This document shows positions 16,478 to 25,357 of a DNA stretch of 59,686 bases, piece after piece (position 1 is the first letter of the stretch; each line of letters opens with the position of its first letter). The notes under the pieces are model-generated. The model did not search any database and was not told the DNA's origin. It saw only the letters and a list, made by a program, of their open reading frames with translations. The position numbers were made by a program, and so were the translations under genes. The stretch comes from a bacterium (GTDB lineage Bacteria > Spirochaetota > Spirochaetia > JABEVK01), in contig JAJXVP010000003.1 in the NCBI GenBank assembly GCA_021782055.1, positions 1 through 59,686 of the forward strand, given 5' to 3'.

Positions 16478-17359
16478 TTACCGAGCTGGTACCAGATTTC
16501 GCTGACGAAGAAAGTTCAAAGCGGTGTTAAGCCATAAGCTCGTTGTGTCAGGTGAAAGGGCCTCGCCGGTCAAAACATGGTAATCCTGGTCATGACTCGG
16601 AAGCAGTTCAACCACTTTGAGGTAGTCGGCCGGAAGCTGATTTAGGTACCGTAAAGCCGCGCGAGCCGAGGCCACCTTGTCTTGGGGTGAGATAAAGCTT
16701 AAGACAGGGGTTTGTAAATGCCGGGGCGAGGTCTGGCGAACTTTTCGCGCTAAAGCGAGAAGGGGTATCAGAGAATCGGTTCGATGCCGGCAATCCCAAA
16801 TCTCGGCTTGAAGAGGATTTTGAGGGGGAAAGGACATCCAAGGCCCCAGAATTGCCTTTACCAGGTGTTTAAGAAGTGGTACTTCGAGAAGAAAGGCCCC
16901 GCTTTGCCTTGCGACAATAAGTGGGGAGGTAAGAATGAGCGCATCGACACCAAGACCTTCAAGAGCTGACCACAAAGCAAGGGTGGCGCCTGCCGAGGTA
17001 CCGATCACGATCACCTTTTCGCCAAGGGCATGGCCGATCGCCAGAGCCTCCTCAAGGTCTTGTTTCCAGTCGAAAAGCTTTACGCCTCGGTGGGGGTCGT
17101 GAAGAAGACCGTGACCAGCTAAGCGCGTAAAAAATACCGGCGCTTGTAAGTTCTGCGCTAAGGTTTCGACCGTTGGAGAGATATCGCGACGCGTGCCACT
17201 GTAGCCATGAAAATAGACGAGAGCCAGGGGTGCACGCTGTGGTCCGCCGGTTGGCCAAAGAATACACTTTTCACAGCCAGGGCGAACCACAAGTGGAGCT
17301 TCCCGTTCTTTGAGCCAAGTAGCCAGACCTTCAAGGGGTGGTAATGTCGGTTGGTTCAC
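16478..17359 (-). CDS. Alpha/beta-hydrolase
   Basis: This 293-residue protein has the alpha/beta-hydrolase fold pattern. ALVYFHGYSGTRRD forms the oxyanion-loop region. GTSAGATLALW carries the nucleophile Ser. The acid Asp probably lies in FISPQDKVAS, and the His in LLPSHDQDYHVL. No signal peptide is visible, so it is cytoplasmic. It resembles carboxylesterase/monoglyceride-lipase-like enzymes; the substrate is unknown. It is upstream of glnS on the same strand and may be co-transcribed with it. A terminator for the preceding small gene lies at 17423-17449. Confidence 0.8.
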   Translation of the reverse strand: MNQPTLPPLEGLATWLKEREAPLVVRPGCEKCILWPTGGPQRAPLALVYFHGYSGTRRDISPTVETLAQNLQAPVFFTRLAGHGLLHDPHRGVKLFDWKQDLEEALAIGHALGEKVIVIGTSAGATLALWSALEGLGVDALILTSPLIVARQSGAFLLEVPLLKHLVKAILGPWMSFPPQNPLQAEIWDCRHRTDSLIPLLALARKVRQTSPRHLQTPVLSFISPQDKVASARAALRYLNQLPADYLKVVELLPSHDQDYHVLTGEALSPDTTSLWLNTALNFLRQRNLVPAR

Positions 17360-17422
17360 ACGGTTACTCCTTGATCAGCTTTGATCGACAGGACCCTGAA
17401 AGCGGGGAACAGAAGTCTAAAA

Positions 17423-17449
17423 AAAAGCCCCGTTGGTCACGGGGCTTTT
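17423..17449 (-). terminator. Intrinsic terminator after the 45-residue ORF
   Basis: GCCCCG (17427-17432) pairs with CGGGGC (17440-17445), extended by A-T pairs on both sides. Read on the minus strand it ends in a run of eight T. It begins ten bases after the stop of the small basic protein gene and separates it from the hydrolase-glnS genes. Confidence 0.85.
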
Positions 17450-17459
17450 AACGCGTTGC

Positions 17460-17597
17460 TTAAAGCTCAATTTTAGGGTTGAGCCCCGACGCTTTCATTT
17501 TACTCAAAGCCTTGACGGCTCGTTTGGTACGAAGTTCCAGCCTTTTGGCGGCCTTCATCCGGCGACGGGTTTTCGTCAATTTGGTTCTCGACCCCAT
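17460..17597 (-). CDS. Small basic protein, 45 residues
   Basis: ATG at 17597 opens a frame encoding a 45-residue protein that begins MGSRTKLTKTRRRMKAAKRL and ends in LNPKIEL. About a third of the residues are Lys or Arg. GGAGGA lies six bases before the start, and a clear terminator follows directly, so this looks like a complete single-gene transcription unit. Composition and size resemble small ribosomal or nucleic-acid-binding proteins, but it matches no ribosomal protein that I recognise. Function not assigned. Confidence 0.7.
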   Translation of the reverse strand: MGSRTKLTKTRRRMKAAKRLELRTKRAVKALSKMKASGLNPKIEL

Positions 17598-17704
17598 ACA
17601 TCCTCCGATATTTTAGACGCCAAAGATTACTTTATTCCTTAATTCCTGTCAAGGCTCGGTCGAACTTTGACGAACGACCGAGTGAGACGAACTAGCGAAC
17701 AAGC

Positions 17705-18718
17705 TTACATCTGGAAACGGGCGCCGATATCGGCACCTAAGTTGCCACTAGGAAAGCTATAGAGCGCTTTGACGTCAATTTTAAAGAACACAATGTTGAA
17801 CGAAAAGCCGCCGTAAATTCGCGCCCCCCAAATGTTGTTCGACAAAGCCGTGTATGACACCCCATTGCTGGTAAAGTTGGCACCGGTTAGGGAGTTGAGA
17901 CTTGCTAGGTCCCCAGGAGTCAATGTTGAAGTTGTTGTACCATCGGTCCCCAAAATTGTTCCATTAAAGCCAGCTTCGGCGCGCATCTCACTCAAGTCTA
18001 AGGCGGCTCCGGCATAGGGGGTAACAATCAAAAGGTTCTTTGAAATTTCGGCCTTGAGTTCATAGGTGAGGTCTTTAAGCCCTAAACTAGCTGTGGGTGA
18101 TTTTAAGGTAACACCCGTGGCCCCATTAGAGGATGTAAAATTAGGAACATTGAAGGATCGATCAGGGAACGTATAGCTAACATCCGCCTGAATGTAGTTT
18201 ACCCCAAAGCCCACGCTAAGCCCAGGAGTGATGCCATCCTGCAAGAGCGCATACCGCAGGTCGGCGCCGGCTAACAGGTAATCGACCCCCATATTGCTGA
18301 CGGTAAGGGTGGGCATGTAGCCCAATTTGAAACCAATATCAAAGGGAAGAAGAAACCCACCGACGCGGCCATTGATAGTGTACATCGGAAGGGGAACCCC
18401 GCCTAAGGTTGTGGCATAAGTGGGTAGTTGTTGGCCCATGGCATCAAAAATGGGTTGAAGAGACCCGGTGGGAATGGTGGTAAAGCCAGCCGACAGACCA
18501 AGGCCAAAGTGCGGGGGGACGCCAACTAAGGAACCGATCCAGGAATCAGACCAATCCAGACCAAGGGCTGAAGCAGAGGGTAGAGCCGCGCCCGCCTTAT
18601 CGGCAAGAGTCGAAATCGAACCGGTGAGGGTTGAAAAGTCAAATGATGCCGCAGAGAGTGTTGAGTTGCCGGCCAAAAGTACGGCTGTTAAAACGGCCAA
18701 TGATCGCAGTCGTCGCAT
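17705..18718 (-). CDS. Predicted outer-membrane beta-barrel protein
   Basis: This 337-residue protein has a signal peptide (MRRLRSLAVLTAVLLAGN, cut near SAAS). It then shows many short alternating hydrophobic strands rich in Gly, Tyr and Phe, such as FGLGLSAGF, GFKLGYMPTLTV, GLSVGFGVNYI and GARIYGGFSFNIVFFKIDVK. It ends in ADIGARFQM, close to the usual C-terminal barrel signature with an aromatic residue. It should sit in the outer membrane, and BamA in this window would insert it. No specific family was recognised. The start is preceded by AAGGAGGA. Monocistronic by appearance. Confidence 0.7.
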   Translation of the reverse strand: MRRLRSLAVLTAVLLAGNSTLSAASFDFSTLTGSISTLADKAGAALPSASALGLDWSDSWIGSLVGVPPHFGLGLSAGFTTIPTGSLQPIFDAMGQQLPTYATTLGGVPLPMYTINGRVGGFLLPFDIGFKLGYMPTLTVSNMGVDYLLAGADLRYALLQDGITPGLSVGFGVNYIQADVSYTFPDRSFNVPNFTSSNGATGVTLKSPTASLGLKDLTYELKAEISKNLLIVTPYAGAALDLSEMRAEAGFNGTILGTDGTTTSTLTPGDLASLNSLTGANFTSNGVSYTALSNNIWGARIYGGFSFNIVFFKIDVKALYSFPSGNLGADIGARFQM

Positions 18719-18814
18719 AGGTTCCTCCTTGATGACGTGTTAAGTCTAACCTAAAGTCGTGAGCATTTCCGCATGAACCTAACTTTTTCCGAGTATTTTC
18801 GTCAATTGCATGCT

Positions 18815-19450
18815 TCAATTGCAGATGTTAAAAAATGATTGGCGAGTCCCTAAGAGCTTTTGTAGCTTTTGATCGAGCCTAAGCCGGTTCAAAAGCATCA
18901 CCAAACTCTGGTAGCCCCGTTCTAAACGTGCTCGGGTTGAGGTCATCTCGAGCACCATCTGTTGAAGCGACAAGGGGTACATGTTGATCTCGGCTAAAAA
19001 AAACGAAAAGCTAAAGGGAGTGTAGTTCTCAAAGAGGGCGGTATCAGAAAGTTTTCCCGTCAATTGTGCGTATTCTTTGAGCGATGACTTTACCAGGGTA
19101 AAGAGGTCGGCAACCTCCTCCTCGGGTTCCACTTCCCAAAAGCGAACATCGGCACTAAGGTAAGGCCCTGTCTCAATTAAATTATGAATTGTAAAACGAT
19201 CTTTCCCCAAGGTCAGAATGTTCATCCGCCCATCCTCAAAGGTCTGTAGAACATTTTCAATTCGGGCAGAGGTTCCTACTTTTACTACACCCCCGCCCAA
19301 AACCAAAACAACACCAAAATCTGTGCCGTTATCGAGACACTCGCGAATCATATGTTTGTAGCGGGGCTCAAAAACATGAAGCGGCAAAGGCATGTTGGGA
19401 AAGAGAACCGTATTCAACGGGAATAAAGGAAGGCGGGCAAGGTCGCTCAT
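18815..19450 (-). CDS. LON-substrate-binding-domain protein
   Basis: This 211-residue protein consists of the N-terminal domain of Lon protease without the ATPase and peptidase parts. LPLFPLNTVLFPNMPLPLHV and FEPRYKHMIRECL are the classical opening, then GVVLVLGGG and the C-terminal helical segment (TRARLERGYQSLVMLLNRL). Stand-alone LON-domain proteins are common; their role is uncertain, perhaps binding damaged proteins. Start chosen at ATG 19450, where homology begins; an open frame to 19777 would overlap ahpC. It is divergent from ahpC, with about 100 bases between. Confidence 0.85.
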   Translation of the reverse strand: MSDLARLPLFPLNTVLFPNMPLPLHVFEPRYKHMIRECLDNGTDFGVVLVLGGGVVKVGTSARIENVLQTFEDGRMNILTLGKDRFTIHNLIETGPYLSADVRFWEVEPEEEVADLFTLVKSSLKEYAQLTGKLSDTALFENYTPFSFSFFLAEINMYPLSLQQMVLEMTSTRARLERGYQSLVMLLNRLRLDQKLQKLLGTRQSFFNICN

Positions 19451-19492
19451 GACCACAATATAATCAAATGAACGGCAGTTGACAGCAAAAGG

Positions 19493-19526
19493 TTGACATC
19501 TGGGAAATCTCTTATGATTATTGGAA
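19493..19526 (+). promoter_or_regulatory. ahpC promoter with PerR-box-like operator
   Basis: TTGACA (19493-19498), 17 bases, then GATTAT (19516-19521) forms a good sigma-70 promoter. Overlapping the -10 is TTATGATTATTGGAA (19512-19526), which matches the PerR box TTATAATNATTATAA at 11 of 14 positions. A PerR-like regulator is encoded at 38808-39230. Repressor bound here would block RNA polymerase until peroxide oxidises it. Confidence 0.5.
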
Positions 19527-19549
19527 TGTTTCTTACTCAGGAGGATTTT

Positions 19550-20110
19550 ATGGTACGTTTGAATCAGAAAGTGGAAGATTTCACTTTGACAGCATTTTAC
19601 AAAGGGGAGTTTAACCCCGTAAAATTGTCCGACTACCGGGGAAAGTGGGTGGTTGTTTTCTTTTATCCCGCAGATTTTACCTTTGTTTGCCCCACCGAAC
19701 TGGGCGATATGGCGGATCACTATGCCGAGTTTGTTAAAGAAGGCGCTGAGATTCTTTCTGTCAGTACCGATACACACTTTTCACATTTTGCGTGGCACGG
19801 ATCTTCTCCCACCATCGGAAAAATTCAGTTCCCTATGCTAGCAGACCCCACGGGCAATGTGACCCGTCAGTTTGGTGTCTACATTGAAGAAGAAGGACTT
19901 GCTTACCGGGGTACGTTCATTATTGATCCTGACGGCGTGCTTAAGACCATGGAAGTGCACGACAATGGAATTGGTCGCGCCGCGAAAGAAACCTTACGCA
20001 AGCTCAAAGCCGCAAAATTTGTTCGTGAGCATGGCGAGGTTTGTCCTGCCAACTGGGAACCTGGTCAAAAAACTCTTCAACCCGGAATTGCTCTTGTTGG
20101 CAAAATTTAA
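19550..20110 (+). CDS. ahpC: Peroxiredoxin AhpC/Prx1 type
   Basis: This 186-residue typical two-cysteine peroxiredoxin reduces hydrogen peroxide and organic peroxides in the cytoplasm. The peroxidatic Cys lies in FYPADFTFVCPTEL (about residue 46). The resolving Cys lies near the C-terminus in GEVCPANW (about 165). Start chosen at ATG 19550, preceded by AGGAGG; the frame from 19493 begins within the promoter. No AhpF is nearby, so electrons may come from thioredoxin or another reductase. It is followed after 15 bases by a Dabb-domain gene. Confidence 0.95.
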   Translation: MVRLNQKVEDFTLTAFYKGEFNPVKLSDYRGKWVVVFFYPADFTFVCPTELGDMADHYAEFVKEGAEILSVSTDTHFSHFAWHGSSPTIGKIQFPMLADPTGNVTRQFGVYIEEEGLAYRGTFIIDPDGVLKTMEVHDNGIGRAAKETLRKLKAAKFVREHGEVCPANWEPGQKTLQPGIALVGKI

Positions 20111-20125
20111 AGTTGGCAAGTTTGT

Positions 20126-20413
20126 ATGATTAAACACGTGGTGTTTTTTCAATTTCACCCCGAACACCAAGCTCAACGCCAAGAAGCGGTCAACCAAATT
20201 TTGTCGATGAAGGGGCAGATACCCGGTCTGGTGGATTTGACGGCTGGTGTAGATTTCAAGCACTCGTCGCGCTCTTGGGATGTGGCCTTGATAGCGACTC
20301 TCACCGATCACTCAGCTCTCGAGGTTTACGACCAGCATCCGGTTCATCAACCGGTTAAAAGTTTTCTTAAGCCGATGTATTTGCAGGCCGCTTCGGTGGA
20401 CTTTGAAGAGTAA
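20126..20413 (+). CDS. Dabb (stress-responsive A/B barrel) domain protein
   Basis: This 95-residue protein matches the Dabb fold. It starts IKHVVFFQFHPE and continues through IPGLVDLTAGVDF and YDQHPVHQPVKSFLKPM, the usual conserved blocks of this ferredoxin-like dimeric barrel. The biochemical role of bacterial members is mostly unknown. It lies 15 bases after ahpC on the same strand, so it is probably part of the same peroxide-responsive transcript. Confidence 0.85.
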   Translation: MIKHVVFFQFHPEHQAQRQEAVNQILSMKGQIPGLVDLTAGVDFKHSSRSWDVALIATLTDHSALEVYDQHPVHQPVKSFLKPMYLQAASVDFEE

Positions 20414-20443
20414 ATTTGAGGAACAAAAAACCTCACTAGCCCA

Positions 20444-21193
20444 CTAGCGGAGCTCTTGCTCCGTCAGTGTACCCTGGGGAGGCGATACCCCCGGTTCAGG
20501 TGTCCATAGCGCTCGGGCACCGAACCGGACTGTCCCTTTCCAGGTTTTTACATGAGTCACCTCGACGAGGGAACTATTTTCAAGATTAACCATTAGTGTG
20601 CCAATGGTAGCAGCTTTGAAGTCAGTAACACCCTGGTCGCGGCTTGAAAGCGTTACAGAGTTGATTTTACCCTGAACACCCAAGGTCGAGCGCCAATCTA
20701 CTTGGGCGTGAAGAACGGTCCCTGAATAGTGTAAGGTTAGGTGCGAGTTTTCGGTCACGATAAGCCGGGGAAAAGCACCCTTCCATGTTATTTCGCCACG
20801 AGACTGGCCGCTGATCGTTAGCTGACTGAGGGGGGGGGCAATGATCACCGCTTCGGCAAATCCTTGTTCACGAGGGCCTTCGAGACCAGAATCAACGGCA
20901 ACAGTTCCATAGCCAAAAAAGGTATTTACTGTCACTTGATCCATGACCGCACGGTTCGTTTTGACCACAACGCGAAATTCTGGCCCCTGTTCTAAGGTAA
21001 AGTGCAGTTGCCCACGAATGGTGAGGGTATGGGGCGCCTCGGCGTGAAAGACCTGCGTTATGATCTGTGATGGATTTTCGGCTGTACCGAGGCCAAAAAG
21101 GGGGGCTGACCACACGAATTCCAAGCCAACGCTTAACAAAATCAGAAAAAAGTCTCGCTTTCGGAAAGCTCCCATTAAGCTTTTGAGGGTCAT
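20444..21193 (-). CDS. Secreted protein with putative adhesin-like (GIN/DUF2807) domain
   Basis: This 249-residue protein has an N-terminal hydrophobic segment (FFLILLSVGLEFVWSAP), probably a signal peptide. A right-handed beta-solenoid-like body follows, with repeated short strands (TLTIRGQLHFTLEQG, LSQLTISGQSRGEITW, IGTLMVNLENSSLVEVTHV). This pattern is that of the 'head GIN' or DUF2807 family. Start chosen at the ATG at 21193, which overlaps the queG stop in TAATG, so it is translationally coupled; the frame is open to 21223. It would act in the periplasm or at the surface. Role unknown. It is the last gene of the helicase-queG operon. Confidence 0.65.
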   Translation of the reverse strand: MTLKSLMGAFRKRDFFLILLSVGLEFVWSAPLFGLGTAENPSQIITQVFHAEAPHTLTIRGQLHFTLEQGPEFRVVVKTNRAVMDQVTVNTFFGYGTVAVDSGLEGPREQGFAEAVIIAPPLSQLTISGQSRGEITWKGAFPRLIVTENSHLTLHYSGTVLHAQVDWRSTLGVQGKINSVTLSSRDQGVTDFKAATIGTLMVNLENSSLVEVTHVKTWKGTVRFGARALWTPEPGVSPPQGTLTEQELR

Positions 21194-22188
21194 TATTCTG
21201 ACTCCAAGAGTTGTATCGCCCACAAAGCAGACTCGGCTACGACAGGATCGGGATCGGACTCTAACTTTTTCAGTTGAGGGAGCAGATCAAAGCGTCTGAG
21301 GTTCCCCGCTACCAAGCAGGCATTTCTACGTAAGCCAGAAAACCCCGCGCGATGGAGTGGGGAGCCACCCCACTGGCGGGTAAAAGCCTCTTCGGAAGGA
21401 AGTTCTAAAACACGGGCAAGGTCCACCCAAGGCCCGGCTTTCCAGGCAAGAAACTCCGCTTCGGTAGAGTCTGCAACCCCATGGTTAAAGGGACAAACGT
21501 CTTGGCAATCATCACAACCGAAAATTCTATCACCCAGTTGTGATCGCAACGAAAGCGGAATGGAACCTTTGTGTTCAATGGTTAAGTACGCTATACACCG
21601 CCTCGCATCCAGACCCTGTTCAGAAAGGGCCCCTGTAGGACAGCTTTGCCAACAACGCCGACATGAAGAAGGACATTGACGATGGGCGGCTTGAGGGCGC
21701 TTTGTCGGCGCAAAAGCACGTGATGATAAAATCTCACCCAAAAAAAACCAACTTCCCCAGGAATCGGTGATGGCAAGGCGATTTCGACCGGTAAAAGAAA
21801 TTCCCGCTTTTTCAGCCCAAAATCTCTCATCAAGCGGGGACGTGTCGGTAAAAGCGCGAAAATGCTCGCCCGGGAAGTGCTGACTCAAAGAGTGAGCTAC
21901 TGCCTGGAGTTTTTTTAAAAAGACTTTGTGGTAGTCGCGGCCCCAGGCGTAACGAGCAACACGACCTTCTTTTTGTGGCGAAGGAGGCGTTTGAGCGTAA
22001 GGAAGGGCCACAATCAAAACAGCCTGAACTGTGGGGTCTAGAGCTTGGGGGGAGTATTTGAAAAGCTCATGGCGCTCCATCCACGTCATGGATGCATGCC
22101 AACCCGCTGACAACCAGCCATGATAGCGTTTCTGGGCCTCTTCAGTTGTCGCATCGTGAAGCGGGGCCGCTACTCCCAAGAGGGTCAA
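21193..22188 (-). CDS. queG: Epoxyqueuosine reductase
   Basis: QueG performs the last step of queuosine synthesis in tRNA with cobalamin and two 4Fe-4S clusters. Seen here: DTSPLDERFWAEKAG with the catalytic Asp, the two cluster motifs CPSSCRRCWQSCPTGAL and CDDCQDVCPFN, and C-terminal HEAT-like repeats (DPDPVVAESALWAIQLL). The only standard start codon is TTG at 22188, giving 331 residues. The family, however, normally begins 10-15 residues earlier, and the frame upstream (LPPLFAQEGL) matches that helix. A CTG at 22254, seven bases after GGAGA, would give 353 residues. Between the helicase stop and 22188 there is no ATG, GTG or TTG in frame. Confidence 0.92.
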   Translation of the reverse strand: MTLLGVAAPLHDATTEEAQKRYHGWLSAGWHASMTWMERHELFKYSPQALDPTVQAVLIVALPYAQTPPSPQKEGRVARYAWGRDYHKVFLKKLQAVAHSLSQHFPGEHFRAFTDTSPLDERFWAEKAGISFTGRNRLAITDSWGSWFFLGEILSSRAFAPTKRPQAAHRQCPSSCRRCWQSCPTGALSEQGLDARRCIAYLTIEHKGSIPLSLRSQLGDRIFGCDDCQDVCPFNHGVADSTEAEFLAWKAGPWVDLARVLELPSEEAFTRQWGGSPLHRAGFSGLRRNACLVAGNLRRFDLLPQLKKLESDPDPVVAESALWAIQLLESE

Positions 22189-22266
22189 ACCCTCTTGGGC
22201 AAACAGCGGCGGCAGAAGAGGATCTACCGCCGGCTGAAACGGAAGCGGCTTCAGACGGTTCTCCGC

Positions 22267-24003
<1,737 letters not shown>

Positions 24004-24100
24004 AAATTATTCACAGAATACAAGATATTGCGAATAATTGAAAGGGGGGGCAACGAGTCAGGATTTGACGTGATAGGGCTGGACGTCGTAAACTAGGGCT

Positions 24101-25327
24101 ATGACGGTTAGCGACAGCGATAAACTCAAGCTTTTAATTGATCTGGATGCCGATATTAACAAGATTCAGGACGTGGATATTCTTCTTGAAGAAATTCTTC
24201 GAGGCGCCCGTCAGGCCGCCGCAGCCGATGCTGGGTCCATCTATCTTGTCGAAGACGGTCGTTTACATATTCGGTACTCACAAAATGAAACTTTGCAACG
24301 ACGATTACCTGAAGGCCAGAAGCTGGCTTACAGCATCTTTTCGATACCTATTAACAATCAAACCATCGCCGGGTATGTCGCCTCGTCCGGTGAATTATTA
24401 AATATTCCCGATGCCTACTCGTTGAGTCCTGATTTACCTTTTCATTTTGATCCTAAATACGACGTAATGACAGAGTATCGCACAGTCTCAATGTTAACAC
24501 TGCCACTAAAGGTTAATACCGGACAAGTTATAGGCGTCATTCAAATCATTAACGCCAAGAATCCCGACGGTTTGATCAGAGCTTTTTCGTCCGATGATGA
24601 ACTTCTTGTTCTTCATTATGCAGGTTCAGCCACCATGGCTCTTCAAAGGGCCCAGTTAACACGGACGATCATCTTAAGAATGATCAAAATGGCTGAGTTT
24701 CGAGATCCCAAAGAAACAGGCCCGCACGTCAACCGTGTTGCTGGTTATGCCACGGAACTTTACCGGCGTTGGGCCGTCAAGAAAGGTCAGCCTCCGGAAA
24801 AAATCAATCGGACAGCAGATATTTTCAAAATGGCCGCCATGCTTCACGACGTGGGTAAAGTGGGGATTTCTGACTTAATTTTGAAGAAACCGGCTAAATT
24901 CACCCCCGAAGAATACCAAATTATGCAGACTCATACGTTTTTGGGCGCCAGTTTGTTTCTCGATCGTCAGTCGGAGTTCGATGCCATGGCTGCCGAAGTA
25001 GCCATGACGCATCACGAAAACTGGGATGGTACGGGGTATCCTGGCTGGGTCGATCCGCTCACGGGTCAGCCGACCAAAACGGATGAAGAAGGTAAGCCCC
25101 TCAAGCGTAAGGGGGAAGAAATTCCGATTTGGGGTAGAATAGTTGCTGTTGCCGATGTTTATGACGCTTTAAGTTGCCGTAGGGTGTACAAAGAAGCCTG
25201 GGAAGAAAAAGATGTCTTGGAAGAAATGCGAAAAATGTCCGCGATCAAATTTGATCCGGAATTGATTGAAGTATTCTTTGAAGCTTTACCTGCGATCAAG
25301 CAGATTACACAACGATACCCCGAATAA
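24101..25327 (+). CDS. GAF and HD-GYP domain c-di-GMP phosphodiesterase
   Basis: This 408-residue cytoplasmic signalling protein has a GAF sensor domain (residues of about 15-185). An HD-GYP domain follows (about 195-400), which hydrolyses cyclic di-GMP. The metal-binding HD reads MLHDVGKVGI, and the signature is HHENWDGTGYPGW, intact. In the family the HD residues, the following His residues and GYP are required, and all are visible, so it should be active. The ligand of the GAF domain is unknown. It is divergent from the helicase, with about 100 bases between. An EAL protein at 37320 is another c-di-GMP enzyme in this window. Confidence 0.92.
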   Translation: MTVSDSDKLKLLIDLDADINKIQDVDILLEEILRGARQAAAADAGSIYLVEDGRLHIRYSQNETLQRRLPEGQKLAYSIFSIPINNQTIAGYVASSGELLNIPDAYSLSPDLPFHFDPKYDVMTEYRTVSMLTLPLKVNTGQVIGVIQIINAKNPDGLIRAFSSDDELLVLHYAGSATMALQRAQLTRTIILRMIKMAEFRDPKETGPHVNRVAGYATELYRRWAVKKGQPPEKINRTADIFKMAAMLHDVGKVGISDLILKKPAKFTPEEYQIMQTHTFLGASLFLDRQSEFDAMAAEVAMTHHENWDGTGYPGWVDPLTGQPTKTDEEGKPLKRKGEEIPIWGRIVAVADVYDALSCRRVYKEAWEEKDVLEEMRKMSAIKFDPELIEVFFEALPAIKQITQRYPE

Positions 25328-25357
25328 CCGTCAGGCTTAAGTCTGTACTGTGGTGAA

